Shown one piece after another: positions 1 to 9,005 of a stretch of 64,000 nucleotides of DNA (its first letter is position 1; each line of letters begins with the position of its first letter). The notes beneath the pieces are model-generated. The model made no database searches. It worked only from the letters and a program-made list of their open reading frames with translations, and had not been told where the DNA came from. Made by a program: the position numbers and the translations under genes. The DNA comes from Anaeromonas frigoriresistens (lineage in GTDB: Bacteria > Bacillota > Clostridia > Tissierellales > SIT17), in contig NZ_WSFT01000019.1 of NCBI RefSeq assembly GCF_016820655.1, forward strand, positions 62,001 to 126,000, given 5' to 3'.

Positions 1-247
1 TTGCAAAATCTCTAGCTTCATTAGCAGTTTTTTCTTTCATTTCTAAAATATCTGCTCCTGCTACAAAAGCCTTACCTTCTCCTGATAAAATAATAACGTT
101 TACATCTTGGTCAGACTTTAATTCTTCTATTGCTTTATCAAGCTCTAATAATACTTCAGTGTTTAGTGCATTTAATGCTTTAGGTCTATTGATTTTAAGA
201 ATTGCTATCTTATCTTCTTTTTGTAGTGTTAAACTATTAAATTCCAC
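1..247 (-). CDS. Enoyl-CoA hydratase / crotonase (5' part only)
   Basis: The visible N-terminal 82 residues translate as a crotonase-family protein (2-enoyl-CoA hydration, as in butyrate formation or beta-oxidation). The segment IAILKINRPKALNAL and the oxyanion-hole motif AFVAGADI are both present. The gene continues past the left window edge. The GTG start was chosen because it lies just after an AAGGAGGG ribosome site; the GTG two bases upstream opens a frame that stops after six codons. Enoyl-CoA hydratase and 3-hydroxybutyryl-CoA dehydratase cannot be told apart from this part. A sigma-54-type promoter lies just upstream. Confidence 0.9.
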   Translation of the reverse strand, partial: MEFNSLTLQKEDKIAILKINRPKALNALNTEVLLELDKAIEELKSDQDVNVIILSGEGKAFVAGADILEMKEKTANEARDFA

Positions 248-283
248 ACTATCCCTCCTTCACATTCTATATATATTTTATAT

Positions 284-300
284 TGCAAATAGCATGCCAA
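284..300 (-). promoter_or_regulatory. Sigma-54 (-24/-12) promoter of the crotonase gene
   Basis: On the minus strand the sequence reads TTGGCATGCTATTTGCA, with GG and GC separated by exactly ten bases. This matches the RpoN consensus TGGCAC-N5-TTGC with one mismatch in the -24 element. The crotonase ribosome site is about 25 bases downstream of the -12 element. Two more such elements occur near 57.2 and 60.65 kb beside a sigma-54 activator gene. Confidence 0.8.
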
Positions 301-497
301 ACTTATACAAGCTTGTAAATCGCTATTTTCTCACCTATAAATATAATACCCAATATCTATACAAAATAATTTCGTCTGTTTTCTCGGACATGTGTATAAA
401 AAAATATACACTAAGTTTTTATTACCTTAATGTATATACCCTAGTCTATTATAGAATAACTTTTCACTATATTTTTTCTAATTACAATCTAATACTT

Positions 498-1589
498 TTA
501 GTTAGCTTTATTTATCATGCTGTTATAGGCCTCATTTGCTTTAAAAACACCCATATATTTATTTTTATTATTTGTTACGGGTAACATAGTATTTCCTGTT
601 CTAAACTGCATCTCCAAAGCTTCCATTATAGTTTTATCTTCGTTTATAGATTCCATAGGAATAATATTGTTTTCATCAAATACAGGTTGACTTTTCATAT
701 CATAAACTCCAATATACTTATTTTTTTCGTCAATTACAGGTATATATTCTATTTCTTTATAATTTATTTGTTTTAATATATCCTTGTCTTCATTGATTTT
801 GATAACAGGATAGACTTTATTTATTGCTCCTTTAACCCCAGTTACTCCTACATAGGAAGTAAAACTTTTAATGCCAAAAAATTTATTAAGATAGTTATTT
901 TCTTGATTAAAGAATATATCTTCTCTACTTCCTGCAGTAATAAGCTTGCCTTCTTTTAATAATACAATTCTATTTCCAAGCTTCATTGCTTCATGAATAT
1001 CATGGGTAACAAACACTATTGTTTTATTTAGTTTTTTATGTATCATTATAAGCTCATCTTGAAGTTTCTTTCTGGTAATCTCATCAATAGCTCCAAATGG
1101 CTCATCCATAAGGATTATAGGAGGATCTGCAGCTAAAGCCCTTGCTACTCCCACCCTCTGTTGTTGGCCACCACTTAATTCTCTAGGGTATTTGCTAAGA
1201 TGATCTTTATTAAGCCCTACCAACTCTATTAGTTCTTCTGCCCTTTTCTTTCTGTTAGTTTTATCTATCCCTTTAATCTTAAGTACATAAGTTATATTAT
1301 CTTGTATACTAAGGTGAGGAAATAAACCAACTTGTTGGATTACATAGCCTATTTTTCTTCTTAACTCTATTTTATTCCACTTAGATAGTTCTTTGCCTTC
1401 AACATATATCTCTCCAGCAGAAGGTTCTATTAGCCCATTAATAAATTTAAGAGTAGTGGTTTTCCCACAACCAGAAGGACCTATAAGTGTTACAAAGTCT
1501 CCTTCATTTATTTGAAGATTAAGATCATCTACAGCTAATTTTCCATCTCCATAATCCTTAGAAATATTTTTAAATTCTACAATTGCCAC
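498..1589 (-). CDS. opuCA: Osmoprotectant ABC transporter ATPase with CBS pair
   Basis: Cytoplasmic ATPase of a glycine betaine/carnitine/choline-type importer (OpuCA/ProV family), 363 residues. Walker A is GPSGCGKTT near residue 38, the signature is LSGGQQQRVGVARA, and Walker B is IILMDEPFGAID. The C-terminal 115 residues form two CBS repeats, which in this family sense ionic strength and gate transport. The start is GTG and shares one base with the stop of the binding-protein gene (TAGTG), so translation is coupled. It is the last gene of a permease-lipoprotein-ATPase operon. The exact substrate cannot be read from the sequence. Confidence 0.93.
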   Translation of the reverse strand: MAIVEFKNISKDYGDGKLAVDDLNLQINEGDFVTLIGPSGCGKTTTLKFINGLIEPSAGEIYVEGKELSKWNKIELRRKIGYVIQQVGLFPHLSIQDNITYVLKIKGIDKTNRKKRAEELIELVGLNKDHLSKYPRELSGGQQQRVGVARALAADPPIILMDEPFGAIDEITRKKLQDELIMIHKKLNKTIVFVTHDIHEAMKLGNRIVLLKEGKLITAGSREDIFFNQENNYLNKFFGIKSFTSYVGVTGVKGAINKVYPVIKINEDKDILKQINYKEIEYIPVIDEKNKYIGVYDMKSQPVFDENNIIPMESINEDKTIMEALEMQFRTGNTMLPVTNNKNKYMGVFKANEAYNSMINKAN

Positions 1590-2521
1590 TATAATAACCC
1601 CTTCTCTTTAAGGAATTCTTCAGCTACATCTTTAGGCTCTTCATTTTTTCCCTCTACTTTATTATTTAACTTTCTTATTTCCTCTTCACTTATTTGTCCA
1701 CCTAATTTATTAAGTACTTCTTTTAATTCTGGATATTTATCTAAGGTTTCTTTCCTTACTATAGTTGTAGCATAGTAAGATGGAAAGAAATTCTTATCAT
1801 CTTCTAATACTTTTAGTTTGTATTCATCTAATAAGCCATCTGTAGAAAAAGCATTTATTACATCTACTTCTTTTGATTCTATAGCCTTATACTTTAAACC
1901 TATGTCCATTTCTTTAGTATTCTTAAAGTTTAATCCATATTCTTCTACTAATTCATTATAACCATCATCTCTTTCATAGAAATCATACTCAGCACCAAAG
2001 GTTAACTCATCACTTTTATTAGCCAAATCTGAATAAGTTTTAATATTTAATTCTTTAGCTTTTTCTCCATCAATAGCTAAAGTATATGTATTATTAAACC
2101 CATATTGGTCTAACCAAATAACATCAAATTCTTCCTCATATGCTTTCTTTGTTTCTTCATACATTTCATCAGGATCTTCTATTAAATCATTTTTCAGTAC
2201 AAACATCCAGCCGGTTCCAGTATATTCAGGATAAAGATCTATTTCTCCTGATGTTAATGCTGGATGTAGATTACTAGTTCCACCTGCTATGCCAGTTTTC
2301 ATTTCTACATTTATATCCGTGTTTTCTTCTACTAATAGTTTTATCATTTCTCCTATTATATATTGTTCTGTCATTGGTTTAGTTCCTATAGTTATACTTT
2401 TATCTTCATTTTTTGCTGAAGTTTCTTCTGTAGTATTTTCTGTGTCATCATTACCACAACCGCTAACTATACCCATAACTAAAAATAATACTATTAATAA
2501 TATTCCTATTTTCTTATACAT
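1589..2521 (-). CDS. opuCC: Osmoprotectant-binding lipoprotein
   Basis: Extracytoplasmic substrate-binding component of the OpuC/ProX type, 310 residues. A signal peptide ends in the lipobox VSGC, so Cys22 should be lipidated and anchor it to the membrane. An acidic linker is followed by a mature part starting ITIGTKPMTEQYIIGEMI, the usual opening of QAT-family binding proteins, and TGIAGGTSNLHPAL further on. It overlaps the upstream permease gene by eight bases. A choline, betaine or carnitine ligand is expected from the family and is not shown directly. Confidence 0.92.
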   Translation of the reverse strand: MYKKIGILLIVLFLVMGIVSGCGNDDTENTTEETSAKNEDKSITIGTKPMTEQYIIGEMIKLLVEENTDINVEMKTGIAGGTSNLHPALTSGEIDLYPEYTGTGWMFVLKNDLIEDPDEMYEETKKAYEEEFDVIWLDQYGFNNTYTLAIDGEKAKELNIKTYSDLANKSDELTFGAEYDFYERDDGYNELVEEYGLNFKNTKEMDIGLKYKAIESKEVDVINAFSTDGLLDEYKLKVLEDDKNFFPSYYATTIVRKETLDKYPELKEVLNKLGGQISEEEIRKLNNKVEGKNEEPKDVAEEFLKEKGLL

Positions 2522-3224
2522 TTATATTTCCTCCTTTTATATTTTTCCCTTGTACTTTTTTAATAACTATCTTTTCAATAAATTCTAATATTCTATCAGC
2601 AATAATAGCTAATAAAGCAACCAATATACTACCTGCGAATAATAAGTCTGTATTATATGTGGATATACCTCTCCAAATCGCTGTACCTATACCCCCTGCT
2701 CCAATAAATGCAGCTATAGCTGTCATAGCTATAGTCATAACTATCATAGTTCTAAGTCCAGCTATAATAACAGGCAGAGCTAAGGGAAGTTGAATATTAA
2801 ATAGTAACTGAAATCTTGTACTTCCCATTCCTTGGGCAGCTTCTATAATAGATTTATCTACTTCAGTAATGCCAACATAAGTATTTCTAACAACTGGTAA
2901 TAATCCATATATTATTAAAGCCAAAATAGCATTAGTTGTACCCAATCCAATAATTGATACCATTATTCCAAAAAAGGCTATAACAGGTATTGTATATAAA
3001 AAGTTAGTAAAACTAATCACAAAAGGTGCTAATTTCCTATATCTTGATATTAATATGCCTAAAGGTACTCCTATAAAAAATATACATAAGATAGCTATTA
3101 ATGAGATATTTATATGCTCTAATGTTATTTCTAAAAAATAATCTCTTCTTTCAATATATGTAATTATTAATCGAGAAATTAAGCCCAATACTGGAATCTC
3201 AGTTAAAGAATTTAAAAATTCCAT
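2514..3224 (-). CDS. opuCB: Osmoprotectant ABC transporter permease
   Basis: Integral membrane subunit of the BPD-transport type, 236 residues, with about six hydrophobic segments. The cytoplasmic EAA loop is visible as EAAQGMGSTRFQLLFNIQLP, which contacts the ATPase. It is first in the three-gene operon. OpuC systems often have two permeases (OpuCB and OpuCD); only one is present here, so the channel is probably a homodimer. An ATG preceded by a GGGGGTG-type ribosome site supports the start. Confidence 0.9.
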   Translation of the reverse strand: MEFLNSLTEIPVLGLISRLIITYIERRDYFLEITLEHINISLIAILCIFFIGVPLGILISRYRKLAPFVISFTNFLYTIPVIAFFGIMVSIIGLGTTNAILALIIYGLLPVVRNTYVGITEVDKSIIEAAQGMGSTRFQLLFNIQLPLALPVIIAGLRTMIVMTIAMTAIAAFIGAGGIGTAIWRGISTYNTDLLFAGSILVALLAIIADRILEFIEKIVIKKVQGKNIKGGNINV

Positions 3225-3302
3225 ATTTCACCCCCATCAATTTTTATAATCTTCCTATACCCCTTAATTTATTTTTATAATCAGTATCAATTCTTTAATG
3301 AT

Positions 3303-4070
3303 TTATTCTTCATAAATCATTTTCACTGTCATTCCTCCATCAATAGTAATATTTTGTCCAGTTATAAATCCTGCTTTTTCATTATCACATAAATACATTA
3401 TACCTTCTGAAATATCTTTTGGAATTCCTACTCTATTAACAGGATGTTGTTTATGATCTTGTTCTGTTAATTCTTCTTGTTCTCTTTCATCTTTCTTTTT
3501 CCACGAAGATACATCTATCCATCCAGGACTTATACAATTCACTCTAATTTTCTTTTCACTTAAACTTACAGCTAAAGAATGAGTTAATGCTTTTATACCT
3601 CCCTTTGATGCTGAATAAGGTTCGGTATTTTTTTCAGACATCAATGCTCTTGTAGATGATATATTCACTATACTCCCACCCTCATTCATATGGGGTATAG
3701 TATATCTACTACATATGTATGGTCCTGTTAGATTAACCGATATAATCCTCTCCCATTCTTTAACACTCCTATCTAAAATAGATTTTCTGTCTATTATGGC
3801 AGCATTATTTACCAATATATCAATAACCCCTTCTTTAGCCACTATATCTTCAATTATCTCCCTTACATCTTTCTCGTTTGAAACATCTGCTTCATAAAAC
3901 ACAGCTGGGATTCCCTCTTTTAATAAATATTCTAAATGTTCTCTTCCTGCCTCTTCATCCACATCAATAAAATATACTTTTGCCCCTTCTTTACCAAAAG
4001 CATAAGTGGTATTCATACCTATTCCTTGAGCTCCCCCCGTAACAAGGACTACCATATCTTTAAATCTCAT
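3303..4070 (-). CDS. Short-chain dehydrogenase/reductase (SDR)
   Basis: Cytoplasmic NAD(P)-dependent oxidoreductase, 255 residues, a normal length for a classical SDR. The nucleotide-binding motif TGGAQGIG lies near residue 11, NNAA near residue 88, and the catalytic YSASKGG near residue 152 after ISSTRAL. The C-terminal FITGQNITIDGGMTVKMI is typical of the FabG/glucose-dehydrogenase branch. The acidic residue in YFIDVDE after strand 2 favours NAD over NADP. It stands alone, 78 bases from the osmoprotectant operon, and its substrate is unknown. Confidence 0.9.
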   Translation of the reverse strand: MRFKDMVVLVTGGAQGIGMNTTYAFGKEGAKVYFIDVDEEAGREHLEYLLKEGIPAVFYEADVSNEKDVREIIEDIVAKEGVIDILVNNAAIIDRKSILDRSVKEWERIISVNLTGPYICSRYTIPHMNEGGSIVNISSTRALMSEKNTEPYSASKGGIKALTHSLAVSLSEKKIRVNCISPGWIDVSSWKKKDEREQEELTEQDHKQHPVNRVGIPKDISEGIMYLCDNEKAGFITGQNITIDGGMTVKMIYEE

Positions 4071-4230
4071 TTTATCCCTCCTAACAAATATATTATTATT
4101 ATTTAATTACCCACATTACAAGTTTAGACTCATAAATAGATTTCATACTAATAACTTGTTTCGTAAATAACCCCAGGGGTAAATAGATAATTAACTAAAT
4201 ATTATAAAATTTTTTAGGAGGTAATATATT

Positions 4231-4740
4231 ATGGATAATACTTTACAAATATTAAAGTATGCTATGGAAATGGAAAGACAAGGAAAGATGTTTTATCTAA
4301 AGTATAAAGATGAAATCCAAAACGAAAAAGCAAAGAAAGTTTTTGCAAACCTTGCAGAAGTAGAGGAAGAGCATTATAATATTTTAAAGAAGCATTATGA
4401 TGGATTAGAATCTAATAAAAACTGGAGTTCTACAGACCTTGAACTTTCCTCTGGAGAAGAAATATTTCAAAAAGTTTTAGAAGAAGAAAAAGATAAGATG
4501 ACAGAAGAAAACCTTGACTCTAATTTCTCTGATATGGCTATCATGAGAATGGCTTACCTTATAGAAAATGATTTTGCTAATTATTATAGAGATGCCATCA
4601 AAAAAGCCGATAATGAACAAGCTAAAAACTTACTTAAGACTCTAGCTGAATGGGAAGATAAGCATAGAGAATATTTCTACAATGAATTCAAAGGATTTAT
4701 GGAGGAAAGCTGGTTTGATCAAAATTTCTATCCATTCTAA
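4231..4740 (+). CDS. Rubrerythrin-like ferritin-fold protein
   Basis: A 169-residue ferritin-like diiron protein of the rubrerythrin family. Helical EXXH-type iron ligands are visible in AEVEEEHYNIL and in EWEDKHREYF, with further glutamates in YAMEMERQGKMFY and LIENDFANYY. No rubredoxin CXXC module is present, so it is the short form; reduction of peroxide would need a separate electron donor. A role in peroxide protection is inferred from the family. A nitroreductase gene follows after 16 bases, probably in the same transcript. The ribosome site is TTAGGAGG. Confidence 0.85.
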   Translation: MDNTLQILKYAMEMERQGKMFYLKYKDEIQNEKAKKVFANLAEVEEEHYNILKKHYDGLESNKNWSSTDLELSSGEEIFQKVLEEEKDKMTEENLDSNFSDMAIMRMAYLIENDFANYYRDAIKKADNEQAKNLLKTLAEWEDKHREYFYNEFKGFMEESWFDQNFYPF

Positions 4741-4756
4741 TTAAGGAGGTATCATT

Positions 4757-5395
4757 TTGACAAACTTAGATTTCATTTACAAAAGAAAAAGTGTAAGAAA
4801 ATTCACTGATGAAGTTATAAGTAATGAAGCTATCAAAACATTGATTCAAGCAGCTACCCAAGCACCATCAGGTAAAAATCTACAAAATTGGCATTTCATA
4901 GTTATAAAGGATAAACAAAAAATTAATCAAATAGCCAAAATAGTAGAGAAAAAAAATGATGCGCTAGCTTCATACTTAGATAATGAAGATGAAAAAAAGA
5001 AATTAACAAAATTTCTAAAGTATCATACTATATTTAAAAATGCTCCAGTTCTTATACTAGTATATGCTGGTTCTTATATACCAGCAGGTTATAAGGCATT
5101 ACAAGCTAAAGGAGCTTCCAGGGAGGAAATAGATAATCTCCTTAAACCTTCACCAGGGGTACAAAATATAGCCGCTGCTATGGAAAATTTACAACTAGCA
5201 TCAGCCCAAATGGGATATGGTACTTGCTGGATGACAGGTCCTTTATATGCTAAGGAAGAAATAACAGAGTATATTGGTTTTGAAAAGGATGGTTATTTCT
5301 TGGCAGCCATGACTCCTATAGGAGTACCGGTTGATGAAGATATAAAAAGTCCTCCTAGAAAACCAGTAGAAGATGTACTAACAATAATAGAATAA
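4757..5395 (+). CDS. Nitroreductase-family flavoprotein
   Basis: FMN-dependent NAD(P)H oxidoreductase, 212 residues. The N-terminal FIYKRKSVRKFTDE and the segment AATQAPSGKNLQNWHFIVI are the usual FMN-binding signature, and GYGTCWMTGP lies near residue 155. The start is TTG, chosen because AAGGAGGT lies six bases upstream. It is co-directional with the rubrerythrin-like gene. The physiological substrate is not known; such enzymes reduce quinones, nitro compounds or flavins. A strong hairpin ends the unit. Confidence 0.9.
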   Translation: MTNLDFIYKRKSVRKFTDEVISNEAIKTLIQAATQAPSGKNLQNWHFIVIKDKQKINQIAKIVEKKNDALASYLDNEDEKKKLTKFLKYHTIFKNAPVLILVYAGSYIPAGYKALQAKGASREEIDNLLKPSPGVQNIAAAMENLQLASAQMGYGTCWMTGPLYAKEEITEYIGFEKDGYFLAAMTPIGVPVDEDIKSPPRKPVEDVLTIIE

Positions 5396-5396
5396 T

Positions 5397-5434
5397 AAAA
5401 AGGATTGCAAATTATAATTTGCAATCCTTTTTAT
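5397..5434. terminator. Bidirectional terminator
   Basis: A perfect 28-base palindrome beginning AGGATTGCAAATT, flanked by an A-run and a T-run, lies between the convergent nitroreductase and chemoreceptor genes and can end transcription both ways. Confidence 0.9.
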
Positions 5435-5442
5435 TATAAAAA

Positions 5443-7185
5443 CTAATACTTGAATTTACTTATACTAATCTTCATTTCATTGGCTATTTTAGATAAGGCT
5501 TCACTAGCATTAGCAAGCTCTTCCATCGATGCAGTTTGTTCTTCTACAGATGCAGATACTTCTTCTGTTGAAGCAGCATTTTCTTCTGAAATAGCAGATA
5601 AATTTTCAATTATATTTATAATTTCATCCTTTTTAGATTCCATGTCATTTCCTGATTGATTAATATTTTTTATTACTATTTTCATTTTTTCAATAGCATT
5701 ATCAATTCCTTCAAATTTGGTATTGGTAAACTTTACACTTTCTGATTGAGAATTCATTAATTTATTAACTTCTTCCATCTTATTTACAGCATATGTTGTT
5801 TCCTTTGCTAAATTATTAATAATATCAGTAATCTCTTTTGTGAATTCATTGGATTGTTCAGCTAACTTTCTAATTTCTTCCGCCACTACAGCAAATCCTC
5901 TGCCGGACTCTCCTGCTCTAGCTGCCTCAATAGCTGCATTTAATGCAAGTAAATTTGTTTGCTCTGCTATATTTCTAATCATTTGACTGGCATTTTCTAT
6001 TTTGCCTGCACTTTTATTAGTATTTATTATTATTTCATGGACTTCTTCTACAGCTATGTTATTTTGATTATTTTGTTCTACAAGATCATTTAATATTTCA
6101 GATCCCTCATTTTTTAGTTTATCTACTTCAATAGTAGAAATATTAAGCTCATCTACTAACTTTTGATCCTTTTCAATCAATTGTCCTAATTTATTAATAT
6201 GAGAAGCTCCTTCTTCAGTTTCCTTAGCTTGATCCGTAGCTCCCATTGCTATTTCTTCCACTGTTCTACCTATTTCCTCCGCCGCCACAGAGGACTGCTG
6301 ACTAGTTATAGTTAATTCATTAGAAGCTGATGCTACCTGTTGAGAATTATTGTTAATATTTTTAATCAATGAAATGAAATTTTTCTGCATAGTTTCTAAT
6401 GACCTGGTTATTACTCCTATTTCATCTTTTCTTTTTAAGTACTTTGATGTTTCTCTTTCTTCACCTAAAGATATATCATAATTAGAGAGGGTCTCTATAT
6501 CTTTAGAAAGGTTAACAATTGGAACTGCAATTCTCTTAGACATTATATAAGCAATAATAACAGCTAAAATCATACCTGCCAAGGTTATGATAATAAAAGT
6601 ACTTCTTAACTCACTTAAATATTTACTAACTAAACTATACGCCTTATCTTCTGAAACACCAACAAAAAGAATACCTATTATTTCTCCAGACTTATCTATC
6701 AGAGGCTTATATGCAGTTAAATAGGGTTTATCTAAAATATTTGCTTTTCCAATAAATTGATCTCCATTTATCATGTCAGTATAAGCATTACTTTCTTTAC
6801 CTAGGTAAGTACCTACAGCTCTATTTCCATCCTTATCAATAATGTTGGTGGTAATTCTTTTAAAATCATCTCCATCCTTAACAAACACAGTTGCTAAGGC
6901 ACCCATGTTCTTTAATATGTCATCTACCATATCATTCTTATTCTCAATACTTTGTCCTTTTTGATCTAATAGTAATCCATCATCATACCTTAAATTACCA
7001 AAGTAATTATTTAAATATACGTTAGCAGATGAAATATCTCCTTCTAACTTTTCATTTAAAAGTGAGTCCTGTAGTTCTTGCATTCCACTTACGCTTTTTC
7101 TATAGCCTAGAAAACTAATTATTGTTGTGGTCATAAGTGTAACTGCACAAAAGTAAATAATGATTTTAGTTTTTATACTTTTCAT
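5443..7185 (-). CDS. Methyl-accepting chemotaxis protein with Cache sensor
   Basis: Membrane chemoreceptor, 580 residues. Transmembrane segment 1 is at about 7-25, an extracellular Cache-type sensor follows (ending [19 protein letters not shown]), and transmembrane segment 2 is at about 195-215. Next come a HAMP domain and a long coiled-coil signalling domain. The signalling hairpin tip with [20 protein letters not shown] is intact, so it should couple to CheA/CheW. The sensor resembles the single Cache 2/3 class that binds small organic acids; the ligand is unknown. No other chemotaxis gene is in the window. The start follows GGGGGG. Confidence 0.93.
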   Translation of the reverse strand: MKSIKTKIIIYFCAVTLMTTTIISFLGYRKSVSGMQELQDSLLNEKLEGDISSANVYLNNYFGNLRYDDGLLLDQKGQSIENKNDMVDDILKNMGALATVFVKDGDDFKRITTNIIDKDGNRAVGTYLGKESNAYTDMINGDQFIGKANILDKPYLTAYKPLIDKSGEIIGILFVGVSEDKAYSLVSKYLSELRSTFIIITLAGMILAVIIAYIMSKRIAVPIVNLSKDIETLSNYDISLGEERETSKYLKRKDEIGVITRSLETMQKNFISLIKNINNNSQQVASASNELTITSQQSSVAAEEIGRTVEEIAMGATDQAKETEEGASHINKLGQLIEKDQKLVDELNISTIEVDKLKNEGSEILNDLVEQNNQNNIAVEEVHEIIINTNKSAGKIENASQMIRNIAEQTNLLALNAAIEAARAGESGRGFAVVAEEIRKLAEQSNEFTKEITDIINNLAKETTYAVNKMEEVNKLMNSQSESVKFTNTKFEGIDNAIEKMKIVIKNINQSGNDMESKKDEIINIIENLSAISEENAASTEEVSASVEEQTASMEELANASEALSKIANEMKISISKFKY

Positions 7186-7217
7186 GAAATCCCCCCATAC
7201 ATTTATTACTATACTCT

Positions 7218-7261
7218 TTCGACAAATTTTTCCTAATTTCCTTCTATTGCGACAAATTTTT
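7218..7261 (-). promoter_or_regulatory. Repeated CGACAAATTTTT element upstream of the chemoreceptor
   Basis: The 12-mer CGACAAATTTTT occurs at 7220-7231 and 7250-7261, exactly 30 bases apart (about three helical turns), between the chemoreceptor start and the upstream terminator. The first copy contains TTCGACA, the complement of the Spo0A-box core TGTCGAA; the second has TGCGACA. A Spo0A or other response-regulator site is inferred. Confidence 0.4.
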
Positions 7262-7316
7262 TTCTGGTTATTTTTGGATGTTAATCTAACACATTCATTT
7301 ATTTTTCAATATAACA

Positions 7317-7351
7317 AAAATATAGCTATCCAAATTGGATAGCTATATTTT
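7317..7351 (-). terminator. Terminator after the HD-GYP gene
   Basis: Fifteen-base arms (AAAATATAGCTATCC and its complement) with a five-base loop overlap the stop of the HD-GYP gene. The downstream strand of the stem ends in TTTT. Confidence 0.85.
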
Positions 7352-8851
7352 ATTAAATACTTCTTTAATTGCAATATCAGATACAACAGGATGAAATTGT
7401 TTACCACTTTCAGATTTTATTATGTTTATAGCTTTTTCTTTATTCATAGCTTTTCTATAGGATCTATCGCTAGTCATAGCATCAAAAGCATCTGCCAATT
7501 GTATTATTTGAGATTCTATAGGAATCTCAGATTCCTTTAACCCAAAGGGATATCCATTGCCATCATAATGTTCATGATGCAAATGAATCACATCAACTAT
7601 ATGAGAAAGTCCAGAAATCTTTTCAATAATTTGTTTTGAGAATTCAGGGTGCTTCTTTATAACCTCATATTCAATATAATTAAGCTTATCAGGTTTATTT
7701 AATATTTTCCCTGGTATTCCAATTTTGCCCACATCATGAAGTAATGCAGCAATATCTATATTCTTAATTTTTTCTTCTTCTAATCCACATGCTTTAGCTA
7801 TTTCTATACTATATTCTCTCACCCTATCTCCATGACCCTTTGTATATTTATCTTTAAGTTCTATTGCTGATACTAAAGCTTTAACTGTCTCTAAATAAGT
7901 ATTATGTAATTTGTCCTTTTGAATAGCCTGACTATAAAATTCTGATATTAATTGAGCATAATATCTTAAAATTTTTCTAGAGTCCTCAGAAAAAGTAGGT
8001 AGACTAAAACTGTCCAATGAAATCATACCTATAATATTACCTTCTGATATAATTGGTGCATAAAGAGTATCAAATTCAGTATTAGTTCCTAATTCATTTA
8101 ATAGCTCTATAGTAGTTTCTGGTAAAGCTTTGTTGCTGTCTTTAGTTAGATGATCTATGTATGAATTAACCTTTTTAGAATCTACATCCTTTGCATCTAT
8201 AAAGGTTTCTCCCTTTTTAAACTTAAGCTTATTAAGTATATCTACATTATAACCTTTACTCTCTATAGGATAATAATACTCATCTCTAAGTTCAAACAGA
8301 GTACCCTTATCTGCTTCTTCTATTAAGGTAAAGATAGATTCAAAAGACCTTTTTATGAACTCATCTTTTCTCAATTTATACACTTCAATGAAAGAATCCA
8401 TAATTTCTTCTAATCTATTAGATAGTACTTTTACTTCTTTATTAGATTTATCTAGCATTTCATTTTGAGCTGTTATCTCTTCTTCATTAATTCTTAAATT
8501 TTCTAATAATACATAAAACTTCCCTTTAAAATTTTGTAACTCCTTAACTTCTCCCTTATTATTTATCAAGTTTTTAAACTCATAGCTTTGAAAATTATCC
8601 TTTTCAATACTAGATGCAAACTGATTTAATTCTTCTAATGGTTTTAATAAGCGTTCATTGAGTAAATAGTTAATTAAAATAAATATTATAATAAAAAATA
8701 TAAAAAATATTATTGCCATTATACAATACGTGTTAGCATCCATTACTTCTCTTCTACTATTTATAGACATCCTATAAGTTGATGTAATAATTATAAAAGT
8801 AATTATAAAAATAATAGATAGGCTAGTATTTATTAATTTTCTTACCGTCAT
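7343..8851 (-). CDS. Membrane HD-GYP phosphodiesterase with GAF-like domain
   Basis: A 502-residue signalling protein. Two transmembrane segments (about 9-25 and 42-65) are followed by a HAMP-like helix and coiled coil, then a GAF-like region (about 155-310, with LYAPIISEGNIIGMISLDSF). The HD-GYP domain has HDVGKIGIP and HHEHYDGNGYP. All metal-binding motifs of an active HD-GYP enzyme are seen, so it should hydrolyse cyclic di-GMP (or a related dinucleotide) to control motility or biofilm. The chemoreceptor gene is next downstream, but a terminator separates them. Confidence 0.9.
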   Translation of the reverse strand: MTVRKLINTSLSIIFIITFIIITSTYRMSINSRREVMDANTYCIMAIIFFIFFIIIFILINYLLNERLLKPLEELNQFASSIEKDNFQSYEFKNLINNKGEVKELQNFKGKFYVLLENLRINEEEITAQNEMLDKSNKEVKVLSNRLEEIMDSFIEVYKLRKDEFIKRSFESIFTLIEEADKGTLFELRDEYYYPIESKGYNVDILNKLKFKKGETFIDAKDVDSKKVNSYIDHLTKDSNKALPETTIELLNELGTNTEFDTLYAPIISEGNIIGMISLDSFSLPTFSEDSRKILRYYAQLISEFYSQAIQKDKLHNTYLETVKALVSAIELKDKYTKGHGDRVREYSIEIAKACGLEEEKIKNIDIAALLHDVGKIGIPGKILNKPDKLNYIEYEVIKKHPEFSKQIIEKISGLSHIVDVIHLHHEHYDGNGYPFGLKESEIPIESQIIQLADAFDAMTSDRSYRKAMNKEKAINIIKSESGKQFHPVVSDIAIKEVFNKI

Positions 8852-8945
8852 TTATTCTCCCCCTGTAATTTATCGGACAAGATTATTCTATAACAAAACC
8901 TCTATTATATACAAATTATTTTCTGAATTGTTATAATTTTTTCAT

Positions 8946-8981
8946 AAATAAATACTCTCCCTTAAGGGAAAGTATTTATTT
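8946..8981 (-). terminator. Terminator after pgi
   Basis: Arms of about 18 bases with one mismatch around the loop-forming CCCTTAAGGG, directly beyond the pgi stop codon. Confidence 0.75.
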
Positions 8982-9005
8982 ATTCTTTTATTCTTTTATT
9001 CTTTT
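8982..9005. repeat. Three tandem ATTCTTTT octamers across the pgi stop
   Basis: ATTCTTTT is repeated three times head to tail and spans the last codons and stop of pgi. Slippage by one unit would shift the frame and change the C-terminus, but only by a few residues. Confidence 0.7.

Noticed and set aside
159-584. Plus-strand frame of 141 codons at the left end
   Set aside because: It runs antisense across the crotonase start and its promoter, has no ribosome site and reads as low-complexity AT-rich sequence.
8852-8945. Sigma-D (motility) promoter before the HD-GYP gene
   Set aside because: TCCGATAA resembles the -10, but no TAAA -35 is found at the right distance.
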